DNA of 64,000 bases from contig CAADYR010000093.1 in assembly GCA_900753305.1 (NCBI GenBank), forward strand, positions 53,332 through 117,331. Direction: 5' to 3'. The stretch is from Lachnospiraceae bacterium (GTDB lineage: Bacteria; Bacillota; Clostridia; Lachnospirales; Lachnospiraceae). Below the pieces are notes generated by a model that worked only from the letters and a program-made list of their open reading frames with translations, did no database searches and was not told the origin of the DNA. The position numbers and the translations under genes are program-made. This document shows, piece by piece, positions 26,196-35,451 of the stretch. Within the stretch, counting starts at the first letter, position 1. The number at the start of each line of letters is the position of its first letter.

Positions 26196-27221
26196 ATGAA
26201 GAAACAGAACACAAAATGGAAACAATTAATGGGCAAGGTAACAGCAGTTGCCTTATCACTTGCCATGACAGGTGCACTCCTGACAGGATGCGGCTCAAAC
26301 AAGGCATCTGAGGAGAAGATCACAGTTAAGGTAGGAGCTTTGAAAGGTGCTACAACACTGGGACTTTTACCACTTCAGGATAAAGCGGCGAATGGCGGCG
26401 CAAATGAGAATTATGAATTCAGTATGATGACAGCAGCAGATGAACTGCTTCCACTGATGATAAAGGGAGAGCTGGATATTGCATTATTGCCGTCTAATGT
26501 TGCGAGCGTACTGTATCAGAAGACTAACGGTGGTGTAACAGTTATAGATATCAATACACTGGGCGTTTTGTATATGGTGTCCGGTGATTCATCGATCGGC
26601 AGCGTTGCTGATCTGGCAGGCAAGACAATTTATCTGACAGGCAAGGGAACAACGCCGGATTATGTCCTTCATTATATTTTAAATGGTAATGGAATTGATG
26701 CAGATCAGGACTGTACATTGGAATACAGATCAGAAGCAACCGAAGTAGCTGCACTTCTGGCAGAGAATTCTGATGCGATCGGACTGCTGCCGCAGCCTTT
26801 TGTTACAGCAGCATGTGCACAGAATGATGCCTTGTCCGTTATTATGGATATGAATGCTGAGTGGGAGAAGCTGCAGGGAGAAAACGGAAGCCGCCTTGTA
26901 ACGGGTGTAACAGTTGTAAGGAATGAATTCCTGCAGGAACATGAGAATGCAGTAGCTGCTTTTATGGAAGAACATAAGGCAAGTGCAGAAAGCATGAACA
27001 CAGATGTAGAAAACGGTGCCAAACTTGCAGTAGCTTCTGAAATCATTGCAAAAGAGCCGATCGCACTGAAAGCAATTCCGAAATGTAACATTACCTATAT
27101 TGATGGAAATGAGATGAAGCAGGCACTGTCAGGCTATCTGCAGGTATTGTATGAACAGAATCCGGAATCAGTTGGTGGAGCACTGCCACAGGATGATTTC
27201 TATTATATTGCAGTGAAATAA
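26196..27221 (+). CDS. ABC transporter substrate-binding lipoprotein (SsuA/TauA/THI5-like)
   Basis: 341 residues. A lipoprotein signal with the lipobox LLTGC near residues 30-34 shows export and lipid anchoring. The mature part starts TVKVGALKGATTLGLLPL and continues with the ADELLPLMIKGELDIALLPSN region, typical of the type II periplasmic-binding fold of the SsuA/TauA/THI5 kind (sulfonates, thiamine precursors and others). ATG 26196 is preferred over GTG 26181 because GGAAAGGA at 26183-26190 is its ribosome site. It is the first gene of an operon with a permease-ATPase fusion and a TM1266-type protein. The ligand is unknown. Confidence 0.87.
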   Translation: MKKQNTKWKQLMGKVTAVALSLAMTGALLTGCGSNKASEEKITVKVGALKGATTLGLLPLQDKAANGGANENYEFSMMTAADELLPLMIKGELDIALLPSNVASVLYQKTNGGVTVIDINTLGVLYMVSGDSSIGSVADLAGKTIYLTGKGTTPDYVLHYILNGNGIDADQDCTLEYRSEATEVAALLAENSDAIGLLPQPFVTAACAQNDALSVIMDMNAEWEKLQGENGSRLVTGVTVVRNEFLQEHENAVAAFMEEHKASAESMNTDVENGAKLAVASEIIAKEPIALKAIPKCNITYIDGNEMKQALSGYLQVLYEQNPESVGGALPQDDFYYIAVK

Positions 27222-27228
27222 TATATTT

Positions 27229-28566
27229 ATGAAGAAACGGAACAAATATCAATTTAGAAAAATATACATTATTCTGGGCTGGCTGATCATTTGGCAGATA
27301 CTTAGTCTGTTGGTGGGTAATTCCATTCTTCTGGTAGGACCTCTGGAAACGGGAAAAGCACTGGCAGTACAGGCTGTTACAGTAAGATTCTGGCAGACGA
27401 TAGGTTGTTCCTGGCTGCGGATTGCAGCAGGTTTCTTTGCGGGCGCTGGCGCGGGGCTTATATTGGCTGCTGCCAGTGCCCGTTTTCCGGTTATGGAGGA
27501 AATACTGTCGCCTGTGTTTGCATTGATCAAGGCAGTGCCGGTTGCTTCGTTTGTTGTCCTTTTTCTGATCTGGTGGCATTCAGATATATTGTCAGTAGCA
27601 ATCAGCTTCTGCGTTGTATTGCCCAATATTTATATCAGTACTCTGGAGGGAATCCACAGTACAGATGGCAGACTCTTGGAAATGGCAAAAGTATTCGGAT
27701 TGAGCAGACATGATACCTTTTTCTATTTATACAGACCTGCACTGAAACCGTTTCTGGACAGCAGCATCAGAATATCAGTCGGACTGGGCTGGAAATCAGG
27801 TGTTGCAGCGGAAGTCATTGGAACACCTGCATTTTCCATAGGAGAGCGGTTGTATATGTCCAAGATTTATCTGGAAACGGCAGATGTGCTGGCATGGACC
27901 GCGGTAACGATACTGCTTAGTGTATTATCAGAAAAGGCACTGCTCTGGTTATGGAACCGTTTCTGCAATTGGACACCTGCCTGTAAAGGAACGGCAGTAT
28001 CACAGGAAAATCACCCTTTGGACAGTCCTTCCCTTATAATGGAAAAGGTGGAAAAAAGCTATGATGGTAAAAAAATCATAGACGGATTCAACGCACAGTA
28101 CAGCAAAGGAGAAACAGCGTGTTTTATGACACCATCAGGAAGTGGTAAAACTACGCTGTTGCGGCTTATTGCAGGCCTTGAGCAGCCGGACGTGGGAAAT
28201 ATATATCGAAACGGCAGAGTCGGTATGGTATTTCAGGAGGACAGGCTGTGTGAGGAATACAGTGCCCTTATCAATGTGTCAATGATAACCGGTGATACTG
28301 GCATCGCCAGACAGCATCTGCTGCAGTTACTTGAAGAGGATGATATCATCAGACCATGCAGAGAACTAAGCGGTGGGATGAAACGAAGAGTTGCGATCGC
28401 AAGAGCTTTTGCATCCCAAAGTGATATTCTGCTGCTGGATGAACCGTATACAGGCCTGGACGGTGCTACAATAGAGAAAGTGCAGAGGTATATGGAACAA
28501 TACCGGAAAGGGCGTACGATACTGATGGCTACACATATCAGGCAGCAGGGTGCACAGAACGTGTAA
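27229..28566 (+). CDS. ABC importer: permease and ATPase fused in one chain
   Basis: 445 residues. Residues 1 to about 245 are a SsuC/TauC-type permease with about six helices and an EAA loop (EMAKVFGLSRHDTFFYLYRP, about 151-170). After a linker, residues about 258-445 are the ATPase: Walker A PSGSGKTT (302-309), Q-loop VFQED, signature LSGGMKRR (380-387), Walker B ILLLDEP and H-loop ATH (434-436). The chain ends just after the H-loop, so the ATPase is shorter than usual. These two parts are separate genes in most such importers. It starts 7 bp after the lipoprotein gene and would energise uptake of the same unknown ligand. Confidence 0.9.
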   Translation: MKKRNKYQFRKIYIILGWLIIWQILSLLVGNSILLVGPLETGKALAVQAVTVRFWQTIGCSWLRIAAGFFAGAGAGLILAAASARFPVMEEILSPVFALIKAVPVASFVVLFLIWWHSDILSVAISFCVVLPNIYISTLEGIHSTDGRLLEMAKVFGLSRHDTFFYLYRPALKPFLDSSIRISVGLGWKSGVAAEVIGTPAFSIGERLYMSKIYLETADVLAWTAVTILLSVLSEKALLWLWNRFCNWTPACKGTAVSQENHPLDSPSLIMEKVEKSYDGKKIIDGFNAQYSKGETACFMTPSGSGKTTLLRLIAGLEQPDVGNIYRNGRVGMVFQEDRLCEEYSALINVSMITGDTGIARQHLLQLLEEDDIIRPCRELSGGMKRRVAIARAFASQSDILLLDEPYTGLDGATIEKVQRYMEQYRKGRTILMATHIRQQGAQNV

Positions 28567-28583
28567 CAGGAAGGATGGAATGA

Positions 28584-28835
28584 ATGGATACGAGAGTTGC
28601 TTTGATGGGTATAATCGTGGAAAATACAGAGTCAGTAACAGGACTGAATGCCCTGCTGCATGAATATGGTGAATATATAATAGGAAGAATGGGAGTTCCC
28701 TATAGAGAAAAGAACATGAATATTATCAGTGTTGCAATTGATGCCCCGCAGGAGAAGATCAGTGCACTTTCCGGTAAGGTGGGCATGCTTCCCGGTGTTA
28801 CCAGTAAGGTGATCTACAGCAGAAAAGAAGGTTAA
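28584..28835 (+). CDS. TM1266-family putative regulator of the iron-only hydrogenase system
   Basis: 83 residues. RVALMGIIVENTESV, LLHEYGEYIIGRMGVPYREK and GKVGMLPGVTSKVIYS closely match the TM1266 family, a small ferredoxin-like (ACT/NikR-C-like) fold. Members often lie near the [FeFe]-hydrogenase maturases HydE, HydF and HydG; the regulatory role is a proposal from genome context and structure, not proven. Here no hyd gene is in view. Instead it closes an ABC importer operon, 17 bp after the permease-ATPase gene. Confidence 0.85.
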   Translation: MDTRVALMGIIVENTESVTGLNALLHEYGEYIIGRMGVPYREKNMNIISVAIDAPQEKISALSGKVGMLPGVTSKVIYSRKEG

Positions 28836-28889
28836 AATATATATATTACATAAAAAAATCATGAAATACTTTCCTTTTTAAAACTGCTA

Positions 28890-28898
28890 TGCTATAAT
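28890..28898 (+). promoter_or_regulatory. extended -10 promoter for tig
   Basis: TGC plus TATAAT (28893-28898). The leader to the tig ATG is about 205 nt and contains an imperfect palindrome at 28994-29058. Confidence 0.6.
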
Positions 28899-28993
28899 TG
28901 TAGAATGACTGTGAGTATGGGTGCGTGTCAGCATATGAAAGGCTGTGTACTTATATCACGATATTTCACTATGAAATCGATCAAAATGCATGT

Positions 28994-29058
28994 AACGGTT
29001 CAGAACAGGTTCGGATAGCGTATGCTCGTAACTAATATCGTACTGAATAGTTACGGAT
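28994..29058. repeat. imperfect palindrome in the tig leader (repeat copy A, divergent)
   Basis: GTAACGGTTCAG on the left and CTGAATAGTTAC on the right are complementary apart from one mismatch and one G-T. The right arm is identical to that of copy B at 42744-42804. The interior differs, so membership of the family is tentative. Confidence 0.45.
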
Positions 29059-29112
29059 GTGCAAAATGCGAATCACGAATGTGAAAATAATTCTAGGAGG
29101 AAAAGAGAAGAA

Positions 29113-30402
29113 ATGAGTTTACAGGTTGAAAAGTTAGAAGGAAATATGGCTAAGCTTACTATAGAGGCATCTGCTGAGGATTTCGAGCAGGCAATCGAGA
29201 AGGCCTATCAGAAAGAAAAGAACAAGATCAGCGTTCCTGGTTTCCGTAAGGGTAAGGTTCCCCGCCAGATGATCGAGAAGATGTATGGTAAGGAAGTATT
29301 CTATGAAGAAGCAGCTAATTTTGTAATTCCTTCTGCATATGCAAAGGCAGTAGATGAGTGTGAAGAAGAAATCGTATCCCAGCCTACAATCGACGTTGTA
29401 CAGGCAGAGGCAGGCAAGCCTTTCATCTTTACAGCAGAAGTAGCACTTAAGCCTGAAGTTAAGCTTGGAACATACAAGGGTGTTAAGGTTGAGAAGACAG
29501 ACGTTACAGTAACAGATGAAGATGTAGAAGCCAAGCTCAATCAGGAGAGAGAGAACAATGCAAGAACAATCACTGTAGAAGACAGAGCTGTTAAGGATGG
29601 CGATATGACAGTGATCGACTTCGAAGGATTTGTAGACGGTGTTGCATTTGAAGGTGGTAAGGGTGAGAATTATCCTCTTACAATCGGTTCCGGTTCTTTC
29701 ATTCCTGGTTTTGAAGAGCAGTTAGTTGGCGCAGAACTGAACAAGGAAGTAGAAGTAAATGTAACATTCCCTGAAGATTACCATGCAGAAGAACTTGCTG
29801 GCAAGCCTGCTGTATTCAAGTGTACAGTTAAGGAAATCAAGGAGAAGGAACTTCCAGAGTTAGATGATGAGTTTGCAAGCGAAGTATCTGAATTTGATAC
29901 ACTTGCTGAGTACAAGGAAGATGTTAAGAAGAAATTAGCAGAGAAGAAAGAAGAAGAAGCTAAGAACGCTAAGGAAGAAAAAGTAATCGATGCTATTATT
30001 GAAGGTGCTGAAATGGTAATTCCTGAGGCAATGATCCTCACACAGCAGAGACAGATGGCTGATGATTTTGCACAGAGATTACAGATGCAGGGTCTTTCTA
30101 TTGACCAGTACTTCCAGTTCACAGGTCTTACACGTGAGAAGTTCTTAGAACAGATGAAGCCACAGGCTGAGAAGAGAATCAAGACAAGACTTGTATTGGA
30201 AGCAGTTGCAGATGCAGAGAAGTTTGAAGTAACAGAAGAAGAATACAAGGATGAACTGCAGAAGATGGCTGATGCATACTCCATGAAGATTGAAGAGATT
30301 GAAGATATGGTTGGTGCTTTCGAACAGAAGGCAATCAAGTCTGACCTTAAGATCAGAAAAGCCGTTGATTTTGTAGTTGCACAGGCAAAGGAAAAGAAAT
30401 AA
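29113..30402 (+). CDS. tig: trigger factor, ribosome-associated chaperone and prolyl isomerase
   Basis: 429 residues from ATG 29113 (the frame is open from 29059, but AGGAGG at 29095-29100 and the family N-terminus MSLQVEKLEGN fix the start). The N-terminal domain carries the ribosome-docking signature VPGFRKGKVPRQ. The middle FKBP-type PPIase domain runs over about 150-240 (VIDFEGFVDG, GSGSFIPGFEEQLVG), and the C-terminal part is helical and charged. It binds nascent chains at the ribosome exit. It heads the tig-clpP-clpX order conserved in Firmicutes. Codon use here is visibly more biased (AAG, GAA) than in nearby genes, as expected for high expression. Confidence 0.97.
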   Translation: MSLQVEKLEGNMAKLTIEASAEDFEQAIEKAYQKEKNKISVPGFRKGKVPRQMIEKMYGKEVFYEEAANFVIPSAYAKAVDECEEEIVSQPTIDVVQAEAGKPFIFTAEVALKPEVKLGTYKGVKVEKTDVTVTDEDVEAKLNQERENNARTITVEDRAVKDGDMTVIDFEGFVDGVAFEGGKGENYPLTIGSGSFIPGFEEQLVGAELNKEVEVNVTFPEDYHAEELAGKPAVFKCTVKEIKEKELPELDDEFASEVSEFDTLAEYKEDVKKKLAEKKEEEAKNAKEEKVIDAIIEGAEMVIPEAMILTQQRQMADDFAQRLQMQGLSIDQYFQFTGLTREKFLEQMKPQAEKRIKTRLVLEAVADAEKFEVTEEEYKDELQKMADAYSMKIEEIEDMVGAFEQKAIKSDLKIRKAVDFVVAQAKEKK

Positions 30403-30444
30403 AATAGAATTAGACAGATTTAAGTAGAACTGGAGGTAAGTCAC

Positions 30445-31050
30445 ATGAGTTTAGTACCGTATGTCATTGAACAAACGAGTAGAGGCGAACGTTCTTATGA
30501 TATCTATTCCAGATTATTGAAGGAACGTATTATATTTCTTGGGGAAGAAGTGAATGAGACAACTGCCAGTCTGACAGTCGCACAGCTTTTATTCTTGGAA
30601 GCAGAGGATCCAAGCAAGGATATTCAGCTTTATATTAACAGTCCTGGCGGTTCTGTAACTGCCGGTATGGCAATTTATGATACCATGCGTTATATCAAGT
30701 GTGATGTTTCCACAATCTGTATTGGTATGGCAGCCAGCATGGGTGCATTCCTGTTAGCAGGTGGTACTCATGGTAAGAGATATGCGCTTCCAAATGCAGA
30801 GATCATGATTCATCAGCCTCTTGGTGGTGCACAGGGTCAGGCAACAGAAATAGAAATTGCTGCCAAGCATATCTTACAGACCAAAGAAAAGCTGAATAAG
30901 ATTCTGGCAGAGAACTGTAATCAGCCTTATGATGTGATCGCAGCAGACACAGACAGAGATAATTGGAAGACTGCACAGGAAGCTATGGAATATGGCTTGA
31001 TTGATCAGGTAATTACTTATAAGTCTGACAGCAAAGCAAAGGAAGACTAA
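30445..31050 (+). CDS. clpP: ATP-dependent Clp protease proteolytic subunit
   Basis: 201 residues. It is a cytoplasmic serine protease that forms a 14-subunit barrel and works with ClpX (next gene). The catalytic Ser lies in GMAASMGAFLLAGG, the His in MIHQPLGGAQG and the Asp in DTDRDNW. LYINSPGGSVTAGMAIYDTM is the conserved oxyanion region. A TGGAGG ribosome site precedes the ATG. It is 42 bp from tig and 34 bp from clpX, consistent with one transcript. Confidence 0.98.
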   Translation: MSLVPYVIEQTSRGERSYDIYSRLLKERIIFLGEEVNETTASLTVAQLLFLEAEDPSKDIQLYINSPGGSVTAGMAIYDTMRYIKCDVSTICIGMAASMGAFLLAGGTHGKRYALPNAEIMIHQPLGGAQGQATEIEIAAKHILQTKEKLNKILAENCNQPYDVIAADTDRDNWKTAQEAMEYGLIDQVITYKSDSKAKED

Positions 31051-31084
31051 AACCTATAGTAGATAGTAAAAAGGGAGACGCGGA

Positions 31085-32353
31085 ATGGCTGGAAAAAGCA
31101 CTGATGGAAAGGTAAGATGTTCTTTCTGCAATAAAACACAGGATCAGGTCAGAAAACTGATCGCAGGCCCTGCAGGTGTATATATCTGTGATGAGTGTGT
31201 AGATATCTGTGCTGATATTATTGAGGAAGAATACGAAGATGAGCCGGTCGGCAACAGCATTGACATTAATCTCTTAAAACCGGTGGAAATCAAGGATTTC
31301 CTTGATGATTATGTAATTGGTCAGGATGAAGCCAAGAAAGTTCTGTCTGTAGCTGTTTATAATCACTATAAGCGTGTTATGGCACAGAAGGATCTTGATG
31401 TGGAATTACAGAAGAGCAATATCATCATGTTAGGACCTACAGGTTCTGGTAAGACTTATCTGGCGCAGACTTTGGCAAAGATCATTAATGTACCATTTGC
31501 AATTGCAGATGCTACGACACTTACCGAGGCAGGCTATGTAGGTGAAGATGTAGAGAATATTCTGTTGAAGCTGATCCAGGCTGCAGATTATGATGTAGAA
31601 CGTGCTCAGTATGGTATCATCTATATTGATGAAATTGATAAGATTACCAAGAAGAGCGAGAATGTTTCCATTACCAGAGATGTTTCCGGTGAGGGTGTAC
31701 AGCAGGCTCTGTTAAAGATTATCGAAGGTACAGTAGCCAGTGTTCCACCTCAGGGTGGAAGAAAGCATCCACATCAGGAACTGATACAGATTGATACGAC
31801 TAATATTCTCTTTATCTGTGGTGGAGCTTTTGATGGTCTTGATAAGATCGTGGAAGCGAGAATGGACCGTACATCAATCGGCTTTAACAAAGAAATTGCT
31901 GATAAGACTGAGCAGGATATCGGTGAAGTATTCAAAGAGGTAACGCCTCAGGATCTGACTAAATACGGTCTGATTCCAGAGTTTGTTGGACGTGTGCCAA
32001 TCGTGGTATCTCTTGAAGGACTTGATAAGGCAGCGCTTGTGCGCATCTTAAGAGAGCCGAAGAATGCTTTGATCAAACAGTATCAGAAATTATTCGAACT
32101 GGATGATGTAAAGCTTAGTTTCGAGCCTGATGCAATTGATGCAATTGCAGATAAGGCGCTGGAGAGAAAGACCGGAGCAAGAGGTCTTCGCTCTATTATG
32201 GAAAATATAATGATGGATGTTATGTACGAAATTCCTTCTGATGATACAATTGAAAGTTGTGTTATTACAAAAGAATCAGTTGAAGGAAACAGTCAGCCTT
32301 TCATTGTACATCGTGAATCGGCGAGAACCGAGCGCGAGAAAAAGGCGAGATAA
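31085..32353 (+). CDS. clpX: ATP-dependent Clp protease ATP-binding subunit ClpX
   Basis: 422 residues. The N-terminal four-cysteine zinc domain (CSFCNKTQ ... CDECVDIC) binds adaptors and substrates. The AAA+ module has Walker A GPTGSGKT, Walker B IIYIDEIDK and the arginine-finger region further on. The IGF loop in RTSIGFNKE docks onto ClpP. ClpX unfolds tagged proteins and threads them into ClpP. A hairpin terminator follows at 32375-32404, separating it from lon. Confidence 0.98.
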   Translation: MAGKSTDGKVRCSFCNKTQDQVRKLIAGPAGVYICDECVDICADIIEEEYEDEPVGNSIDINLLKPVEIKDFLDDYVIGQDEAKKVLSVAVYNHYKRVMAQKDLDVELQKSNIIMLGPTGSGKTYLAQTLAKIINVPFAIADATTLTEAGYVGEDVENILLKLIQAADYDVERAQYGIIYIDEIDKITKKSENVSITRDVSGEGVQQALLKIIEGTVASVPPQGGRKHPHQELIQIDTTNILFICGGAFDGLDKIVEARMDRTSIGFNKEIADKTEQDIGEVFKEVTPQDLTKYGLIPEFVGRVPIVVSLEGLDKAALVRILREPKNALIKQYQKLFELDDVKLSFEPDAIDAIADKALERKTGARGLRSIMENIMMDVMYEIPSDDTIESCVITKESVEGNSQPFIVHRESARTEREKKAR

Positions 32354-32374
32354 GTAAAGACATGCATGAATTAG

Positions 32375-32404
32375 AAACGCCGCCTACAATAAGGCGGCGT
32401 TTTG
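32375..32404 (+). terminator. terminator between clpX and lon
   Basis: AAACGCCGCCT pairs perfectly with AGGCGGCGTTT around a 6-nt loop, with a T tract. TTGACA directly after it (32402-32407) might be a -35 for lon, but no good -10 is found at the right distance. Confidence 0.88.
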
Positions 32405-32460
32405 ACACCTTAAGTAACCGACGGAAGGGACGCGCAGTATGCGTGAAAATGTGAATAAGA

Positions 32461-34842
32461 ATGAATGAAATAAATAGCACACAATTAGAACTGCCTTTGG
32501 TAGCATTACGGGGGCTGACGGTTCTGCCGGATATGATTATTCATTTTGACTTGACCAGAAAGTTCTCTAAGGCAGCGGTTGAGCATGCCATGACAGAAAC
32601 ACAGCAGATTTTTCTGGTTGCACAGAAGAATCCGGAGCAGGAAGAACCCAAGGCAGAAGATCTGTATCAGATGGGAACAGTGGCTCTGGTAAAGCAGATC
32701 ACCAAGTTACCTAATGATGTTGACAGAGTATTAGTTGAGGGACTTTATAAAGCAAAAATGACAAAAACAAATGACTGCGAAGGAGAATATTTCAACGCTG
32801 TCATTGAGAAGATAGAAAATACACAGGAGTCTATGGACGAAGTAGAAGAAGAGGCAATGAGCCGTTCTTTGAAAGAAGTGTTTGCTACATATGTGAAATT
32901 TTACCCTAAGATAGGTAAGAGTCTTGGAAAATATTTCAGTGAACCGAATAAACTTTCATTTCTGGTAAATCAGGTAGCAATCAATGTACCGTTGACTTAT
33001 GAGCAGAAGCAGGAATTACTGGAAACAACGGATTTGAAAGAGCAGTGTACTCTTTTGATCACAATGTTGATGAATGAAGCACAGATTGCTTCTATCCGTT
33101 CCCAACTTGCAGCTAAGATAAAAGAAAAAATCGATAAGAATCAGAGAGATTATATACTTCGGGAACAACTGGATTATATACGTGGAGAACTGGGGGACAA
33201 GGATGAGGATTCGGAACTTGCACAGTTCACGGAAGCGCTGGAGAAGTTAAAGGCTGATAAAGAAGTCAAGGATAAGATCAAAAAGGAAATTTCACGATAT
33301 AAAACGATCATGGGCGCAGGTTCGGAGAGCGCTGTAGAGAGAGCTTATATTGAAACACTTCTCGATCTGCCATGGAATAAGGTATCGAAAGATACGATCG
33401 ATATGGATAAAGCGGAAGATGTTTTAAATCGTGACCATTATGGACTGGAAAAGGTGAAAGAACGTATTTTGGAGTATTTGGCAGTAAGAGCACTTACCAA
33501 TAAAGGTGAAGCACCAATCCTGTGTCTTGTAGGCCCTCCAGGAACCGGTAAGACCTCTATTGCCAAGTCGATAGCAGATGCGTTGAACAGGAAGTATGTG
33601 AGGATATGTCTGGGAGGTGTCCGTGACGAGGCAGAGATCAGAGGACATAGAAGAACCTATATTGGTGCAATGCCGGGCAGGATTGCAAATGGATTACGTC
33701 AGGCAGGAGTAGGGAATCCGCTTATGCTGTTGGATGAAATCGATAAGGTAAGCAGCGACTATAAGGGAGATACTTCGTCAGCCTTGTTAGAGGTACTGGA
33801 CCCGGAGCAGAATAGCCATTTCAGGGATCATTATGTGGAATTGCCACTTGATCTGTCCAAGGTATTGTTCATTGCTACCGCAAATGATGCCGGTAATATT
33901 CCACGTCCTCTTCTGGATAGAATGGAACTGATCGAAGTCGGAAGCTATACTGCAAATGAGAAATTCCATATTGCAAAAGAACATCTGCTGGAGAAAGAAT
34001 TATCCGGAAACGGACTGTCTAAGGAACAGCTTACGATCAGTGACAGTGCACTCAAAGACATCATAGAGCATTATACCAGAGAAGCCGGTGTCAGAGGACT
34101 GGAGAGGACAATAGGAAGTATCTGCCGTAAAGCAGCCAGAGAAATTCTTCAGAAAAAGAGTACCAGTGTACATGTGACGGGAAGAAATCTGGAGAAATAT
34201 CTTGGTAAACCGAGATTCCGTGCTGATATGGCGAATGAATCGGATGATGTAGGTATCGTAAGAGGACTTGCCTGGACCAGTGTTGGTGGAGATACTTTAC
34301 AGATAGAAGTCAACATTATGGCTGGTAAAGGTGAAGTTGTCCTGACAGGTCAGCTTGGTGATGTCATGAAGGAATCTGCAATGACCGGAATCAGTTATAT
34401 CCGTTCTATTGCAGATCAGTATAAGATTGCTCCTGATTATTTCAAGGAACATGATTTTCATATTCATATACCGGAAGGTGCAGTGCCAAAGGATGGACCT
34501 TCGGCAGGAATTACCATGGCGACAGCGGTATTATCTGCAATTACGCAGATACCTGTTAAATGTAAAGTAGCAATGACAGGTGAAATCACGCTGAGAGGCA
34601 GAGTGCTTCCGATCGGTGGACTGAAGGAGAAACTGCTGGCTGCTAAAACGGCTGGAATTACAAAAGTATTAGTCCCAAAAGATAATGAAAAAGATGTGGA
34701 AGAAATCAGCCGTGAGATCAAGGCAGGAATGGAAATCGTATATGTAGAGCATATGGAAGAAGTAATAGAGAATGCTTTTGCAGCCAGACTCAGGAAAGCA
34801 GGAGCAGTCAGACGTAAGAAAGGAGCATCAGATGGTAATTAA
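32461..34842 (+). CDS. lon: ATP-dependent protease Lon
   Basis: 793 residues. The N-terminal substrate-binding domain (LPLVALRGLTVLPDMIIHFD) and a long coiled-coil lead to the AAA+ domain: Walker A GPPGTGKTS, LLDEIDKVS. The C-terminal protease has the Ser/Lys dyad in KDGPSAGITMA and GGLKEKLLAA. It degrades damaged and regulatory proteins in the cytoplasm. The ATG has only a weak ribosome site, which may limit translation or reflect a start I cannot refine. Its end overlaps the start of ysxC by 11 bp. Confidence 0.97.
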   Translation: MNEINSTQLELPLVALRGLTVLPDMIIHFDLTRKFSKAAVEHAMTETQQIFLVAQKNPEQEEPKAEDLYQMGTVALVKQITKLPNDVDRVLVEGLYKAKMTKTNDCEGEYFNAVIEKIENTQESMDEVEEEAMSRSLKEVFATYVKFYPKIGKSLGKYFSEPNKLSFLVNQVAINVPLTYEQKQELLETTDLKEQCTLLITMLMNEAQIASIRSQLAAKIKEKIDKNQRDYILREQLDYIRGELGDKDEDSELAQFTEALEKLKADKEVKDKIKKEISRYKTIMGAGSESAVERAYIETLLDLPWNKVSKDTIDMDKAEDVLNRDHYGLEKVKERILEYLAVRALTNKGEAPILCLVGPPGTGKTSIAKSIADALNRKYVRICLGGVRDEAEIRGHRRTYIGAMPGRIANGLRQAGVGNPLMLLDEIDKVSSDYKGDTSSALLEVLDPEQNSHFRDHYVELPLDLSKVLFIATANDAGNIPRPLLDRMELIEVGSYTANEKFHIAKEHLLEKELSGNGLSKEQLTISDSALKDIIEHYTREAGVRGLERTIGSICRKAAREILQKKSTSVHVTGRNLEKYLGKPRFRADMANESDDVGIVRGLAWTSVGGDTLQIEVNIMAGKGEVVLTGQLGDVMKESAMTGISYIRSIADQYKIAPDYFKEHDFHIHIPEGAVPKDGPSAGITMATAVLSAITQIPVKCKVAMTGEITLRGRVLPIGGLKEKLLAAKTAGITKVLVPKDNEKDVEEISREIKAGMEIVYVEHMEEVIENAFAARLRKAGAVRRKKGASDGN

Positions 34843-35413
34843 GAATGTCAGTCTTGAAACAGTAATAGGAGTTACCAGTAAGATACCTGATAATCAGATG
34901 CCTGAAATTGCATTTGCAGGCAAAAGTAATGTGGGCAAATCATCCCTGATCAATGCGTTGATGAACCGCAAGTCTCTGGCAAGAACCAGTTCACAGCCAG
35001 GTAAGACGCAGACGATCAATTTTTATAACATCAATGATGAGTTATATTTTGTTGACCTTCCGGGTTATGGATATGCCAAAGTCAGTCAGCAGGAAAAAGA
35101 AAAATGGGGTAAAATGATCGAAAAATATCTGCATCGATCCAAAGTACTTCAGGCAGTGTTCCTTCTGGTAGATATCAGACATGAACCTTCAGCAAATGAT
35201 AAACAGATGTATGAGTGGATCATGGCAAATGGTTATCATCCTATTGTCATTGCCACCAAATTAGATAAGATCAACCGCAGCCAGGTAGCCAAACAGGTAA
35301 AAATCGTAAAGCAGGGGCTGGGCGTAGATAAGGATACCATTGTAATTCCCTTTTCAGCAGAAACAAAACAGGGCAGAGAGGAGATTTATGATCTGATCGA
35401 CCAGTTGATATAG
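34832..35413 (+). CDS. ysxC: ribosome biogenesis GTPase YsxC (EngB/YihA)
   Basis: 193 residues from ATG 34832, which lies inside the end of lon and follows AAAGGAG; the frame is open further upstream but that part is lon sequence. Motifs: G1 AGKSNVGKSSL, SQPGKTQTINFY (switch I), DLPGYGYAKVS (G3) and TKLDK (G4). It is an essential GTPase that helps to assemble the large ribosomal subunit. The lon-ysxC order is conserved in Firmicutes. Confidence 0.97.
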   Translation: MVIKNVSLETVIGVTSKIPDNQMPEIAFAGKSNVGKSSLINALMNRKSLARTSSQPGKTQTINFYNINDELYFVDLPGYGYAKVSQQEKEKWGKMIEKYLHRSKVLQAVFLLVDIRHEPSANDKQMYEWIMANGYHPIVIATKLDKINRSQVAKQVKIVKQGLGVDKDTIVIPFSAETKQGREEIYDLIDQLI

Positions 35414-35451
35414 CAGGAAGAAGTTACTGAGTAGAGCAAGGGGGCGCGCCT

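Noticed and set aside
29059..29112. 18-residue extension of trigger factor
   Set aside because: It lies in the leader, and AGGAGG is positioned for the start at 29113.
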